DNA from: Draba incana
Taxonomy: Eukaryota > Streptophyta > Magnoliopsida > Brassicales > Brassicaceae
DNA: 64,000 nt
Direction of reading: 5' to 3'
Assembly: GCA_963576765.1 (NCBI GenBank)
Contig: OY755203.1
Coordinates: 13,619,190-13,683,189, forward strand
Part shown: piece after piece, positions 1 to 12,203 of the stretch
Numbering within the stretch: position 1 is the first letter of the stretch
How the letters are laid out: every line of letters starts with the position of its first letter
Notes under the pieces: model-generated
Databases searched by the model: none
What the model saw: the letters and a program-made list of their open reading frames with translations, nothing else
What the model was told of the DNA's origin: nothing
Program-made: the position numbers and the translations under genes

Positions 1-320
1 TATAAAACTTTTTTATATGTCATTAAAAATTAAACAACTAAATAATTTATAAGGTTTTTTAAAGGTTTATAATATTTTTATAAGGTTTGTAAAGTTTTAA
101 AAAGGTTTATAAGATTGTTTAAAAACCTTATAAAAATGTTTAAAAACCTTATAAAACTTTACAAAAACCTTATATAACTTTACAAAAACCTTATAAACAG
201 TTTTACACGGTTTTTAAATAGTTTTGTAAGGTTTTTTTAACAGTTTTACTAAATCTTTTCAAAACATTATAATTTTTTTTAACAGTTTTATAAGATTTTT
301 TTAACAGTTTTACAATTTAA
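1..320. repeat. AT-rich fold-back repeat array
   Basis: Short units close to AAAACCTTATAAA recur about every 20-30 bases. In the first ~115 bases they appear mostly as the reverse complement (GGTTTATAA type) and afterwards mostly in direct sense, so the stretch could fold on itself around position 115-120. No coding potential is visible. It may be the subterminal region of a DNA transposon that extends left of the window; I cannot name the family. Confidence 0.6.
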
Positions 321-699
321 AGACAAAACCTACCCTCATCCCCCCCTCCAAATCTATACCCTAAATGCATAATAGTTAACTCAAACTCGAAAAATTTACA
401 GTTGTTTGTGTTTGAATTTATTTTGAGATGTTCTTCTTCTTCTTCTTCCTCCTCCTCCTAAATCTGCTCGAATCTTAGCGGAAATCTTCTCAAATCTTCT
501 CTTCTTCTCAAATCTTCTTAGCGGAAATCGCGACAGAGATCAGAGATAGTAAAATTAGAGATGACGAGAATCGAATTCAGTGATAGAAAAATCCGATCTC
601 ATGATGGCGATCTGGTAGAAAGAGAGAAAAAATGAAATTTGGATGAGAGAAAAAAATTTGGATCTTGGAGATGAGCGTGAGAGAGATGAGAGAGAAAAA

Positions 700-1160
700 G
701 AAATCTGTTTTTTTTTTTCATTTAAGTGAACAGTGACACGCTGGTAATAATTTTAAAACAATGGCATAATTGCAAAGTGGCATGCCAATAATGGCATAAC
801 TCAAAATTTCTCTTTAAAAAAACTAATATAAAAAAGATTTGTGAGATATTAAAATTTGGAAATTAATTTCATCTTCTTAAATAAATGAGAAATTTCTAGA
901 TATGCCACTTTTCAAAAATGCCACTATCACTTTTTCCCAATTTTTAAATTATTTATGTTTGGGTTAACTATGTTATATTAGGGTTTAGTTTTTTGGGTTT
1001 AAGGTTTGTGAGGGACCAAAACATTTTTTAAAATTGAAAATTTTGAGATATAAATTTTTAAACATATTTTTAAGTGGCATGTTGGTAAGAAAATAACTCA
1101 AGAGTGACATATTTGAAAAGTGACATGGTAAGGGTGGCATTTTTGTAAATGTCCCAATAG
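700..1160. repeat. MULE/MITE-like terminal sequences
   Basis: Two related blocks contain TGGCAT/ATGCCAC words. One ends near 815 with AAATTTCTC. The other starts near 888 with GAGAAATTTCTAGATATGCC and closes near 1155 in inverted orientation (GGTGGCATTTTTGTAAATG). The ends look like outward-facing terminal inverted repeats of non-autonomous Mutator-like elements. I could not confirm a 9-bp target duplication, so the class is an inference. Confidence 0.4.
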
Positions 1161-1394
1161 GAAAAAAAATAGAAAAAATTATTTTAACAAAAAAAAAAAA
1201 TTATATTTATAAATATTCATTGTAGGAAACAAAATATTGAATTAGAAAATAATTAAATATTCAATAATTAATTAATTTTTTTTGAATATTCAGTAATTAA
1301 TATTAATAATTAATACATCAAAAACGGAATTTAAATATATTTATAATATTACATTTAAGGAAAGTGAATATTCGTTCCTAAATTTACTCCTACA

Positions 1395-1680
1395 TTTATG
1401 AGAGTGGTAACCACTTGGTAGAATGTATGTTCTACAAATTGGCAGATAGAAGCTATATTGGTAGAAAGAGGCAGTACAATCGGCAAACCGGTCGCGGCAG
1501 AACGTAATAAAATTGTAGAATTTAGAATCTTCGAGCGGTAGATAGCTGTAGAATGGTAGAATTCAGATTCTAGCTCTCGTAGAAGACTGACAATTAGGTA
1601 GAAATAACGTTTTACACCTGGTAGATTAACAGTAATTGGCAGAATCTACTATCTGCCAGTGGTAGAAGGAAAAACTCAAA
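1395..1680 (+). repeat. Degenerate GGTAGAA repeat tract
   Basis: The words GGTAGAA, GGCAGA and TGTAGAAT recur irregularly through about 280 bases with no fixed period. No open frame fits. Such short-motif tracts occur in non-coding parts of plant DNA transposons, but no termini are visible here. The next ~600 bases up to the DUF26 gene are AT-rich with no feature I can name apart from its promoter region. Confidence 0.35.
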
Positions 1681-2309
1681 TCATTTATAAAACATGATGT
1701 TTAATTTTTTTAAAAATGTTTCCACAAAAAGTTCTATGCTTCATATGTTTATAATTATCAGAATTTTTATAATTTAAAATACTTTATATTTAAATTATTT
1801 TCAATTAAATTAAGGGCATTATGAAAAATAATTTTTAAAGGTATATTGGAACATTTTGCCACTAAATATAGGGTATTTTGGCAATTCTTCCAATTAATTA
1901 AAACACTTAAGTTTTTTCAATAAAACCACTTCCCTTTTAATAGTAAGGGAATTGTTTTTTTCAAAAGTACATTAAAGAGGAACTAATTGCCACGAAATGT
2001 TAGCCATCTTTTAGATAAAACGTAGAGGTAAACTTTGAACTTTGACCTTTTCATCTGGTCCTCCCCATGGGTCGCCGAAAATACCCACCCCCTTTCTCTC
2101 TCAATAAAAAACAAACATTTCTTCTAAAAAGTGAAAGTTCCATGAATTTTGTATAAAGTAACCAAAATATATTAATAGTTACTTAATCTAGTTACTAATG
2201 AGGCCAATAAAATTCTTCCATTTTTCTTATATAAACATCTCAATCTTAAAGCTTCATTCGTCAAGAAAAACATAATCCGACCCTCTGGAAAAAAATCAAA
2301 TTTAAAATA

Positions 2310-3676
2310 ATGTGCACTCCATATTCTCTATCAAAACACCTATTTTTTGTCCAGATCTTGGCCTTACAGTTCTTCACACAAAGTGTTTCGTCGTTGAACA
2401 TTACCAATGCGTATTTGCACCACAAATGCCTTGTCGGAGAAGGAAAATATCAATCTGGAAGTGAGTTTGAGAAAAATCTTAACTATACCATCGAATCCGT
2501 CTATGTTGAACTAGAAGACCATATGGCCAATACTTATGATGATGGTCCCAATAAGGTCACCATCATATTCCAATGTCGTGGGGACTCTTACGGTTCCAAG
2601 TGTCGCTCCTGCTATGCTACCGCGGTTGCTGGGGTAATGTTATTAAAATATTATTAATTTACCATTACATAGTTACATTTGTAAACTATGCATGCTGTTG
2701 TGTTATAACTTATAAGTATGGATACTATATTCTTGAATAAACAGATTAATATTTTTAGTATCGTGATTTTACTCGTTATTGTTATTTTTATAAATAAATT
2801 ATAGATATATAATTCTATTAGGGACATATTCAAATGGCTTTTTATGTGAATTAATTTAATGAGAACAATATTGATCCGAACTGAAATACAAGTAAGGAGA
2901 AAAATAATTTATTTTTTATTTTTATTGATTTGGAAAATTTTAACCAAAGGGTTTTGAACTTGATCCGCGAACTGGTTGGATTTTAGGTCTTCCTTTCTTG
3001 TCTTTTCTATTTTAAACAAATGAAAAGACTTTTTGTTTTTTTTGTCAACAACTAATAAGAGTTTAAGTTTCAACAATATTATTGTTTCCTTGATTGTTAG
3101 ATTTTTTTTTTATTGTAAGAAGATATAAGAAAAACAGAACATATTAGCTTTTCTTGGAAAATTATCTCATGATTTAAAATGAAATTTCTCATAACTCATA
3201 CATGGACATGTACATGACAGCTTCGGAAGAGATGTCAGAGAAACAAAGCGGCAAAAATATGGTATGACCAATGTTATCTTCATATCTCACAGGACGCCTT
3301 AGCGTCAGATAAGGTAAAGAAGATTGATTACGAGAACACACTTTCAATGAAAAATCCAAACAAAGTGAGTGGAGATACAAAATCGTTCAACAATAAAACA
3401 CTGGATTTCCTCTACAAGCTGACGTTGAAAGCCTCTATGCCCGACGGTCCCAAGCATGTCCCGTTGAACTTTTACGCGGCCGGAGAGGAAAGACTCGGAG
3501 CAAATAAACTATGTGCAATGGCGTTGTGTACTCTAACCGTGAATAACTGTCCGGGATGTTTTGAATCGGCTATCAAGGAGCTTTCCAAATGTTGCAGTGG
3601 TCAACAAGGAGCAAGAGTATATTTGGGTATTAGCTGTAATATCAGGTATGAGCTTTATCCTTTTCTTAGTAAATAA
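2310..3676 (+). CDS. DUF26 (Gnk2) cysteine-rich secreted protein, copy 1
   Basis: Family: cysteine-rich repeat secretory proteins, small apoplastic proteins with two DUF26 domains, some of which bind mannose. Exon 1 (2310 to about 2633) begins MCTPYSL, has a hydrophobic signal peptide of ~28 residues and ends just after the first C-X8-C-X2-C motif (C89, C98, C101), followed by a GTAATG donor. The downstream coding block (open from 3347, its true acceptor lying upstream) holds the second domain, with CTLTVNNC-PG-C and a conserved stretch ending ELYPFLSK and a stop. The ~30-40 residues usually found between the two domains are not recognisable. A short block (ASEEMSEKQSGKN, near 3220) precedes the second domain and is also present in copy 2, so splicing is uncertain. 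The gene may be a slightly degenerate member; copy 2 at 29,340 is clearly broken. Confidence 0.5.
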
Positions 3677-3924
3677 TGACTGTTTGATGATGTCAAGCAC
3701 ATTTCTCTTGACAACTTTCCAGTTTTATTTACATTCCATATATCTACCTTTGGACGTTTTACTTCTTCTTTTTTTTGTTCGTTAGTCTACTTCGTTTTCC
3801 ATTTTTTATTTGTTTAGGTCCTATATATACTGATGATAGCCAAGTCTAAAACTATGTCATATCCCTCATCATTTCATTTGATTAATAATAAAGAGACTAT
3901 AGCTATTAATTTCTCCTCTCTGTA

Positions 3925-4260
3925 TTATGTCAAAAAGATAGAAAATAATAGAAAAGAGAGAATAACGAAAGCTCTCAGGCCCGATTCCCGAGTGTTCTTG
4001 TAACCTTTGGGTTCTTCGGTTCCTATGGCTTTTATCCATTGTTTCTTTACCCTTTTTTGGTAATTTTTTTCAAAATATTTCAAATCTGACTCTTTACCAA
4101 CCAATCTTTTCCACCGATCTGGGCGTGATCCTACAATGGCCAAGATCTCGTTGAAATAAGAAATCTGGGTCCAATACCTCTGGTAACATGGCCACGTTAT
4201 GTGGAGGTAAATGACCGGAGAGCATATATCAAGACAAGAACGTTGAGTACAGGATATCAA
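3925..4260 (-). other. Unrecognised antisense open frame (111 codons)
   Basis: A minus-strand frame downstream of the DUF26 gene encodes a basic, aromatic-rich peptide (segments GSRPDRWKRLVGKES and KYFEKNYQKRVKKQW) ending in a hydrophobic tail. The composition looks more protein-like than a chance AT-rich frame, but I recognise no domain and no splice partners. It could be an exon remnant of a lost gene or chance. Confidence 0.2.
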
Positions 4261-4439
4261 TACCCCGGAAAGGAACTCACAACCCAGATCCTCTTATCAA
4301 AGGATCGGTATGTTCAAACTAAGTTTCCCTTTCCTTTCAACGCTACGTTTCACACTCATGACGAGATCAGACTTGCCATGACGAGAGTCGAGATATATAT
4401 AAGTATATATAATACAATGGATGTGCCATAAAACGGGCA

Positions 4440-5286
4440 AACGCGTAAGATGATTCATCAGTGATTTTATGTGGTTGGCTACAATGCATGTCGTTGGCTA
4501 TGACCATTTTATCTACTAAACATACATTTCTTGGATTTTTCTCATATCAAGACCAAATAAAACCGTGAAGCTATATATATGTTCCATCGACATGTCAACA
4601 ATTTTCCACCTTTTAAATTAAAAAAAATTCTTCTAAATATTTTGGAACCATCTCAATATAGAAGTAAATATATCCTCTGTTTTAGTGGTACGTGTGAACT
4701 GATATAAGTCAACGGCGATGGAGGATGAGACTTACTGATTATCGAGGCGAAAGAGAGAGCGTGATGGGTGACACAACCCGTTCCCAATCAATTTAATCTC
4801 TTGGTCTCGCATCCTAACTTGTACAACAAATAATAAACAAGCACAAACTAAAAAAGAAAAAAGAAGGATGAATAATGACTTACTCAGTGAGCGAGGCGGC
4901 AGACGCCAACCCGCAATGATCCACAATACGATAATAAATTATAAGCATTAAATGCATATACCAAAATATAAAAGGACATACAAACAATCAACCTAACCTA
5001 ACATATCTAATTACAAGCAATCTAGTGAAACGTTATTATATAGTTTATAAAAACATTTTTAGTTATTGTTGTATACATCGTAATTTTAGTGGTTTAGCCT
5101 TGTGATTGTTGATTAGTGAATCCTATGATTTGTATAGTTTCAAATGTTGAGTATTAGCACTTATATTAGGGGTTTTTAATGGTTGGATGAGTTAATGTAT
5201 TACTTTTGAATGTCTTATTTGTTTACGTAGATAGCCATGTCGTAATAACTTTGTGTATATTTTCAAATTTTGTTTAATATAAAACG
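4440..5286. other. Intergenic, nothing recognised
   Basis: AT-rich sequence with only short frames. No transposon ends, tRNA or conserved exon could be recognised. Confidence 0.5.
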
Positions 5287-5407
5287 TAGGGGTGGGCATA
5301 ATTCCCGTCCCGTTCCGTCCCGTACCCGTTCTCCAATAAGTCCCATAAATCCCTATAAATCCCGTTCCCGTGAGATCCCGTCTCATATTCCCGTTTGCCC
5401 ACCCCTA
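5287..5407. mobile_element. 121-bp hAT-like MITE
   Basis: The element starts TAGGGGTGGGCA and ends with the exact reverse complement TGCCCACCCCTA. Its interior is made of CCCGT/CCCGTTCC words. The flanks read ATAAAACG on the left and ATAAACGT on the right, an approximate 8-bp target duplication with one A lost. YAGGGGTGGGCA ends and 8-bp duplications are typical of plant hAT superfamily elements. It has no coding capacity. Confidence 0.75.
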
Positions 5408-7079
5408 ATAAACGTTCTACATCGTTTGATTATTTTTAAGATTTTTTTTTCTAAACTATTTGTGAGTGATTTAACAAGTAAACCATAATAAGGAAAAATG
5501 TTGTAATAATTTATGTGAGGAGAATTCGTTTAATCATTTGGAGAGACACGGGTTTTGTATCATTTAAAAAAACAAATTAAAATTTTTCTATTATAGTAGC
5601 TTTGTTTATTTTTTCGTTTTGTGTCTTTTTTTTTAAGTACATATATTATATTTGATATTGTACTAGTTTCGTTTGGGTGTGCTTTAGAGAAAATTAGGTA
5701 AATGTGGAGATTGAAGAATTTAAGACAAATATTTGTAAGCTAAATCGAATTATGAAGTTTGATCCTATTTGCTTGCTTAATCTTTGTGTGTTTGCTTGTG
5801 AGATGTACGTTGTTGCCATTACTATGTTTCTTACCAGTCGTGTTCTTCGTAAATGGAACAGTTACTCTCTTCTTTCAAGGTTAACCATAGTGCGCATTAT
5901 CAACTTGGGATCCAGATTGTTCAATCTATCAGGATCGAATGACTATACTGAAATAACCATAGCCTGAATAAATGTGGTAAATGTGGTACATACGACAGAC
6001 CGTCGATCACAAAACTCGATAAATGGAGTACTCTCGAGTTTTGTGATTTAAACACCCATTTGCTGCCCAAAACCTATGAAAACAAGTTTGTGGTTTTGGG
6101 CATCATTTCATGTTATTGTTAAACAAATGAGGAACGACAAAACCCACAAAGAAGCTATAAATATCTGTTTTGGAAAACCATAAAAGATTTTGAATGAATG
6201 ATCATATAAGTACGTAGTTTAATTTGACTTATTCATCAAGTATGAAATCTGGTTTGGTAAGGTCTCTAACTTGAAACAAGATGATGACAGCTTCCTCATT
6301 AACCCTAGCAAGGCCATCAAGAGTGCCAATCGATACGCACAATGGATGTATCATTGAATAAGCTGTTTTCGAATTCAAATTATCAATACTTGGAGATTGG
6401 TAGAAGAATCCTTGGAGATAGTTTCGTTTTTAACCTCGGAAAATGGGACTGTTTATGTTTTGAGCCTTGGATTTGCCATCTCAGGAGAAGATGAATTGCA
6501 TGCCTTGGAAAAGAAACATTTCAATTTGTAATATTTATCACGGGCAAAGAAATATGTGTATCTTTCTTCCTCTTGAGTCTTGGCAATATTTTCATGGAAG
6601 AAAAAATACGGTCTCAGAAAACGAATTCCACCTAGGTTAAGAAATTTCCATTTTTTCTCTAATCAAACATGCTGTTTAAAACTACAGTCTTGCAAAAGCT
6701 GAGTAAAAATATGTGAAAATATGTTTTTTTTGACCAGAACATGGGAAGGTGTTTTGAATAAATATCTATGAACATACCCAAAAAAACTTGTGGCTTTTCA
6801 GTCAACAACTTCAGCTTGAAAATCGAAGCAGATACTTGTGCTTCTTCTCCATCTTCTCTTTAGTTTTGTAAGGAAGAAAATACGCTCGCTCAGCTCACTT
6901 AACCATTTTGGATAAACTATTGCTGCTAACAACACCAAGATGGCCATCCGAAGGATAAAGTGAGTGAATCTTGACTTCACTAACCAAGATAACAGGAGAC
7001 CACAATGACGATTATAAGTGTAAGTGTACTTTAGGAAATTTGAGCTAATCAACCTGAACAAGTCATTTGTCTACTGAAA
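5408..7079. other. Intergenic, nothing firmly recognised
   Basis: AT-rich sequence with a few short chance frames (for example 5704-5967 on the plus strand, no recognisable domain). The part from about 6240 may be a heavily decayed continuation of the LINE-like remnant that follows, but I cannot align it. Confidence 0.4.
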
Positions 7080-8160
7080 TCTCACCAACCACAATTTCGT
7101 CCTCATTTTCTTGTTCCTCTGTAAATTCTTTCTCTTGAAGGACATAAAAACGAAATAGAGTAGATGTAAGATCTTCTTGTGACTTTGAATCTGGTGATCT
7201 TCTAATCTTATTCGGTGGAACCACTTTCCACGTATCATCATTTACAACCGCAATAATCTCTTTTAGTCTGAAACTACTACCTTTTTTTTCAATTCTAATA
7301 TCTTTTCATGAACCTCTTCGTACACCTCTGTGACATTCTCAGTTAATGGAGTTTATCTCTACGTGATTGTGTTCTAAAACTCCTTCGGTCTTCGTCTCTG
7401 GAAGAGCATTGCTTTGTTTTTCTAATTCGTACTATATTGTTTTTCGATAACATTCGATGCCACAAGAATCTTCATACTTGATGAATTTACTACTCATACT
7501 TTTGATAGATGACCCCACTTCGCAAAGGGAGTGCATCGAGGAGGTAACCAAGGGTAAGAGAATTCCACCAAAACTTCTTACTTATCTTTCAGCTTGAACG
7601 TGCATGATTTTGGAAGCTTTTGAAAAATCCGTTCGATAAATACTTTTGCTTCTTCAAAACTTGTGCATAGTTCGGTCTCTAGATGAAGATTTTAGGCTCA
7701 CCAAGTACACTGGCTAGAAATCCAATCCCATCCAAGAGAACATGTATGCGGCACATTTTTTAGAACAACCCACATTGGTATGATCTTGATTTCAAGCAGA
7801 TTATACCTTGATGGGAAAACATCTGGAGACAACCACCATATATTTTCTATGTTTCACATTCCTTTTCTCAACATCCTTGATCATGTTAGCGATAACATGA
7901 ATATTTGCCACCTGAGACGCTGGCGATAGGAACAGCCCAACCAAGAAATCTTCCTAGAAAGGTGCATCTTCCATAAAATCATCCAACACTACTACCATCT
8001 TCGAACCATTTTTGACTGCAACTGTGTATTCATGTTTTGATAGTGTTGGTATGTTCTTCACAACCATAGCCCACAAACCCTTCGTTGCGATCTCTTGTGA
8101 TGGAACCACATCAAAATAAGTGCTGACATCGAAGTTACACTGGCGGCTAAGCCAGTAGAA
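7080..8160 (-). pseudogene. Decayed LINE ORF1-like (DUF4283-type) remnant
   Basis: Read on the minus strand, the segment translates, with several stops and frame changes, into a DUF4283-like protein as found in ORF1 of plant L1-type LINEs. Recognisable pieces in order are a stretch with GLWAMVVKNIP, LVGLFLSPASQVANIHV, IKIIPMWVVLKNVPHT, and the region that in intact members reads like a cytosine-knuckle lead-in (proline-tryptophan-leucine-proline, near 7545). No intact zinc knuckle, endonuclease or reverse transcriptase is present. Copia A inserted at its right edge. Confidence 0.55.
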
Positions 8161-8188
8161 ACCCTAGCTTGTAGCCAAAGCTTGTGAA

Positions 8189-8479
8189 TGTTGGATAAGC
8201 TTCACAATAGCTTAGAGCCCAAGATATCCTTATCCAAGTGGGTTAGGACATGATAGGCTTATGGAAATCCTAATAGAAATAGAAAGTGTCTAGTTCTATG
8301 GATAAAAGGAAACTACTTTAGGAAAAAGAAATTCTAAGCTATATATATATATGATCATTGAGTTGTGATGAATCATAAGAGAACATTAATTAGAGCTTTG
8401 TGTTTAGTTTTGAGCTATTTTCTAAACCTTAATGAAGAGAGTTATTTTTTATTTACAAGCTAAGTTTGTTTTTGAATCA
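8189..8479 (+). repeat. Putative 5' LTR of copia A
   Basis: It begins TGTTGGATAAGC, contains a TATATATATATATG TATA-like tract near 8340-8353, and ends GAATCA a few bases before the primer-binding site. Without a second LTR the left edge is inferred from the TG start. Confidence 0.5.
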
Positions 8480-8486
8480 CTTTATT

Positions 8487-8500
8487 TGGTATCAGAGCCT
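8487..8500 (+). promoter_or_regulatory. Primer-binding site, tRNA-iMet type (copia A)
   Basis: TGGTATCAGAGCC matches the usual plant copia primer-binding site complementary to the 3' end of initiator methionine tRNA. Confidence 0.8.
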
Positions 8501-8538
8501 AAGTTATAGGTTCAGGACATCTTTAGTATATCCGAGTC

Positions 8539-10426
8539 ATGGAGGATACTAAAACCACGAAAGCAAAGGACTATGTACCTTCCGTTGTACTTTGTCCGAT
8601 GCTCAATTCATCAAACTACACCGTGTGGTCGATGAGGACGAAGGTAGCATTGCGTGTCCACAAAGTTTGGGAAGCTATTGATCCATGAACAAAAGAATCC
8701 GACAAGAACGATATATCGACGGCATTGTTGTTCCAATCAATACCATAGAGTCTTATATTACAAGTCGGTGATCAAGACTCACCAAAGAAACTGTGGGACG
8801 CAATCAAATCAAGACATGTAGGAGCTGAACGAGTCGTGGAAGCTCGTCTACAAACTTTTATGTCCGAATTTGATAAATTGAAGATTAAGGATACAAAATC
8901 AATTGATTTATTTGCAGGAAGGTTATCTGAACTAGCATCAAGAACCGTAGCCTTAGGTCAGACTCTTGAAGAACCGAAACTTGTCAATAAATTTTTGAAT
9001 TGTTTACCTCAAAGCAAATATATACACCTTATAGCGTCACTTGAATAAGTCCTGGATTTAAACAATACTTGTTTTCAAAATATTGTTGGGAGACTTAAAG
9101 CTTATGAAGAACGTATATGTGAGAAAGATCATCAATCCGAAACTCAAGGTAATTTGTTATTCTAAAAAACAGAGTCATATGAGAATTCAAAAGGGTTTCG
9201 TGGTAGAGGCAGAGGTACAGGGCAAGATTTTCGTGGAAGAGGTAAAGGATATCAAGGAAGAGGCAGAGGAAGATTCAACTCTCAAAATAGAAACAAGGAG
9301 AAGAAGGATAGGTCTCATAAAACCTGTTTTAGATGTGATAAAACAGGGCACTTTGCCTCCGGTTGTCCTGAAAGAAGACAAAAGCTTTAAGAGCTCAATA
9401 AAACTGAAACAGAGGAAGCAGATATTGCATTATATATGCATGAGAGTATCTTTTTGAATGAAGAGAAGGTAATACAAGAAAAATACGAAAAAGAAGAAGG
9501 GTTTTAGTATATTGATAATGGTGCTAGTAATCATATGACATGTGAACTCTCTTACTTTTCAGAGTTGAATGAAAAGATTATAGAAAAGGTCAAGTTTGGA
9601 GATGGATCATGTGTTGATATCAAAGGCAAAGGATCAATTCTTTTTGAAGCAGCAACGGGAGATCAAAAACTTCATAAAGATATTTATTATATTCTGGAGT
9701 TGAGAAGTAACATACTAAGTCTAGGTCAAGCCACCGAGCAAGGATGTGATGTTAGAATGAAGAAAGATTATCTAAGACTAAGAGATCCTAATGGTAGGTT
9801 GCTAGTAAAAGTGTAAAGGTCTCCAAATAGGTTCTACAAGCTTCGTCTCAAGGTGGGTAAACCAGTGTGCTTACACACTAAGATAGAAGTAGAAACTTGG
9901 AAGTGGCATGCAAGACTAGGTCATGTAATCTTTGGAACTTTGAAATCTATGGGAGATCACGAGATGGTTCATGGTTTGCCGAAGGAGAAACACAAGTGTG
10001 TGAATCGATCTTGCTTGGTTAAACAGCAAGCTAGACAATCTTCTCCAAAGGCCTCTCAATATCGATCCTCTAAACTACTAGAGTTGGTGCACGCTGACTT
10101 GTGTGGACCCATTACTCCAACCACACTTGCTAGGAATAGATATATCTTTGTGATAATCGATGATCATACAAGATATATGTGGTCGATTTTGTTGAAAGAG
10201 AAGAGTGATGCTTTCAGAAAATTTAAGGATTTCAAAACTCTTGTTGAGAAGGACTTTGACAAGAAGATTTTAACACTGCGTATGGATAGAGGAGGAGAAT
10301 TTACATTTTTGGAGTTTCAAGAGTATTGTAGCAAGCATGGAATCAGACGACACTTGACAGCACCATACACTCCTCAACAAAACGGCATAGTAGAGACGAG
10401 AAACCGAACTTCGATGGATGTCTAGA
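8539..10426 (+). pseudogene. Copia A gag, protease and integrase 5' part (broken)
   Basis: The polyprotein starts MEDTKTTKA and has the copia gag pattern (NYTVWSMRTKVAL). A CCHC zinc knuckle (C-X2-C-X4-H-X4-C, near 9320-9360) follows an arginine/glycine-rich stretch. Protease is marked by DNGASNHM (near 9515). Integrase shows the N-terminal HH part (WHARLGH), the DLCGP and MDRGGEF aspartates, and the glutamate in the NGIVETRNR segment. In-frame stops occur near 8685, 8747, 9046, 9161 and later. The frame is cut by solo LTR X at 10,432 and resumes at 27,785. Confidence 0.85.
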
Positions 10427-10596
10427 AGCATTGTAACGCTCTGACCGCCCCTCCTATGGGCCTCCGTCCAATCACAGGCCCATGGGCCCACACTCTCCGA
10501 CGGTCAGTGCGTTAGTCCGAGAGGCTCCGAAAGTTATGTTTACTAACCCTGCAAATCACCACGCGATATTTTCCCGTCTTTTGAACTCACTCACAC

Positions 10597-11541
10597 TGAT
10601 AGACTCCCCGTGAGGATCTATGCCCGAAGATCTCTTTGAACGGTTTTAAGGATGCGGAATGATGATGATGGATGAATTTCGAAAGAGAAGATGAACGGTT
10701 TGAATGTGAAGGATAAAGAGATAAATGGATCGATGCGTACTTCCGAGAGATTTGAACGATCTCTAAGACTACAAAGCTTGCCCTTTGTGAAGGATAAAGA
10801 TCCAAACACGATGAACAAGAGGGGGATTGATGTGAAACTTCCAAGGGATGTGAAGAGATCCTTAGACTTTCGGCTCTTGAGTGAAATGGGATGAAGATCC
10901 AAATTTCGGGTTCAAGAGGATGATCAAACGAGTTTAAGAAAAGACTTATGATTTAAAATGTTTGATGATTGAAATGAGAAGTGGCAAGCCACTTATATAG
11001 GAAAAGAGAAGTGTACATGCACACTCTCCTGAAAAAAACAACATAATTAAAGGTTTGACTAATAAATGAAAAATGCATGCAAAACACATAGGAAATGATG
11101 AATTTTGACTCCAAGATCTCATAAAAACGTGATGGGCCTTTGATGGGCTTCCAAAAAGTCCAAAAATTAGCCTAAGTATGATAATGAGGAAATGGTGAAG
11201 TATGTGGGCTTGCCTCATTAAAAACCTACTTCGGAAAACCCATTGGGACAAAACCGAAGGTAAGGAAAAAGAGTACGAGTCCACATACCTCTCATTATCA
11301 TCCTTCCTTGGCTCGGATCACAACCAATGCGGTTTGATGAGCAACTAAAGGAAGTTTGCCGTTTAGTCTCAACACAAGCATAGAGACGGCTTGGTTGAGT
11401 TGTCTTGTACGTGACCTCGTCATCGGTCCACTCGGGATTTCTAATGCCTTAGCGTCTTCAAGAACCTCAATGTCTCCAAGTTGCTCCTCGGCTACAAGCG
11501 GTTCCGTGACTCCATGTTCTAAGCTGGACAGGGTTCTATCA
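10597..11541 (-). repeat. Solo LTR of element Y (945 bp)
   Basis: It runs from TGATAGACTCC to GGTTCTATCA, the same 945-bp length as the LTR at 26646-27590 and nearly identical to it. It is flanked by CACAC on both sides (10592-10596, 11542-11546), so on its own it looks like a solo LTR inside X. On the minus strand a TATATAAG TATA-like box lies near 10992-11000. Short frames within it have no recognisable domain. Confidence 0.85.
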
Positions 11542-11680
11542 CACACGGTACTGAAAATGACTTCCCAGTAGGTCACCCATCGTGAAACTACTCCAGCTCA
11601 AGCACGCTTAACTCTGGAGTAGTCTCAAGACCTGTAACCGAAAAGATAAGTGCACTTTGGTGATATAGGTAGCCAAATCA
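11542..11680. repeat. Duplicated right part of LTR X (partial)
   Basis: The block repeats the X sequence seen again at 27591-27729 (GTACTGAAAATGAC onward) but stops at CCAAATCAATT, where it switches directly to the middle of a Y LTR. The shared CAATT at the switch point marks a recombination junction. Confidence 0.8.
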
Positions 11681-12203
11681 ATTGGGACAAAACCGAAGGT
11701 AGGGAAAAAGAGTACGAGTCCATATACCTCTCATTATCATCCTTCCTTGGCTCAGATCACAACCAATGCGGTTTGATGAGCTACTAAAGGAAGTTGGCCA
11801 TTTAGTCTCAACACAAACATAAAGACGGCTTGGTTGAGTTGTCTTGTACGTGACCTCGTTAGCGTCTTCAAGAACCTCAATGTCTCCAAGTTGCTCCTCG
11901 GCTACAAGCGGTTCCGTGACTCCATGTTCTAAGCTGGACAGGGTTCTATCATTCCCTCCCTCTTCAAAAGGATTTGACCTCCAATCCGAATCATCTGCAA
12001 AATAAGGAACTAAGTAAGAAACGGATTCATAAAGGATTAAGGCCATACCTTTAAATTTGTTTTGGCTCGGCTTTGCATCAGGAGGTGCTTCTTTGATCAA
12101 CATGATACTATTGACGTCTTGGTGTTTATCCTGGTCCAAATCAGGTGGTTTAAACCGATTGTCTTCCTCTCTCTTTTTAGTACTTTGGTCTTGATTAGGT
12201 GGC

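Noticed and set aside
6798..7061. 87-codon minus-strand membrane-like frame
   Set aside because: It overlaps the low-complexity edge of the LINE remnant, with no homology and no splice context.
10618..11576. Several 67-112 codon frames repeated at 26,667-27,625
   Set aside because: They lie in the two Y LTRs, occur on both strands and lack any recognisable domain.
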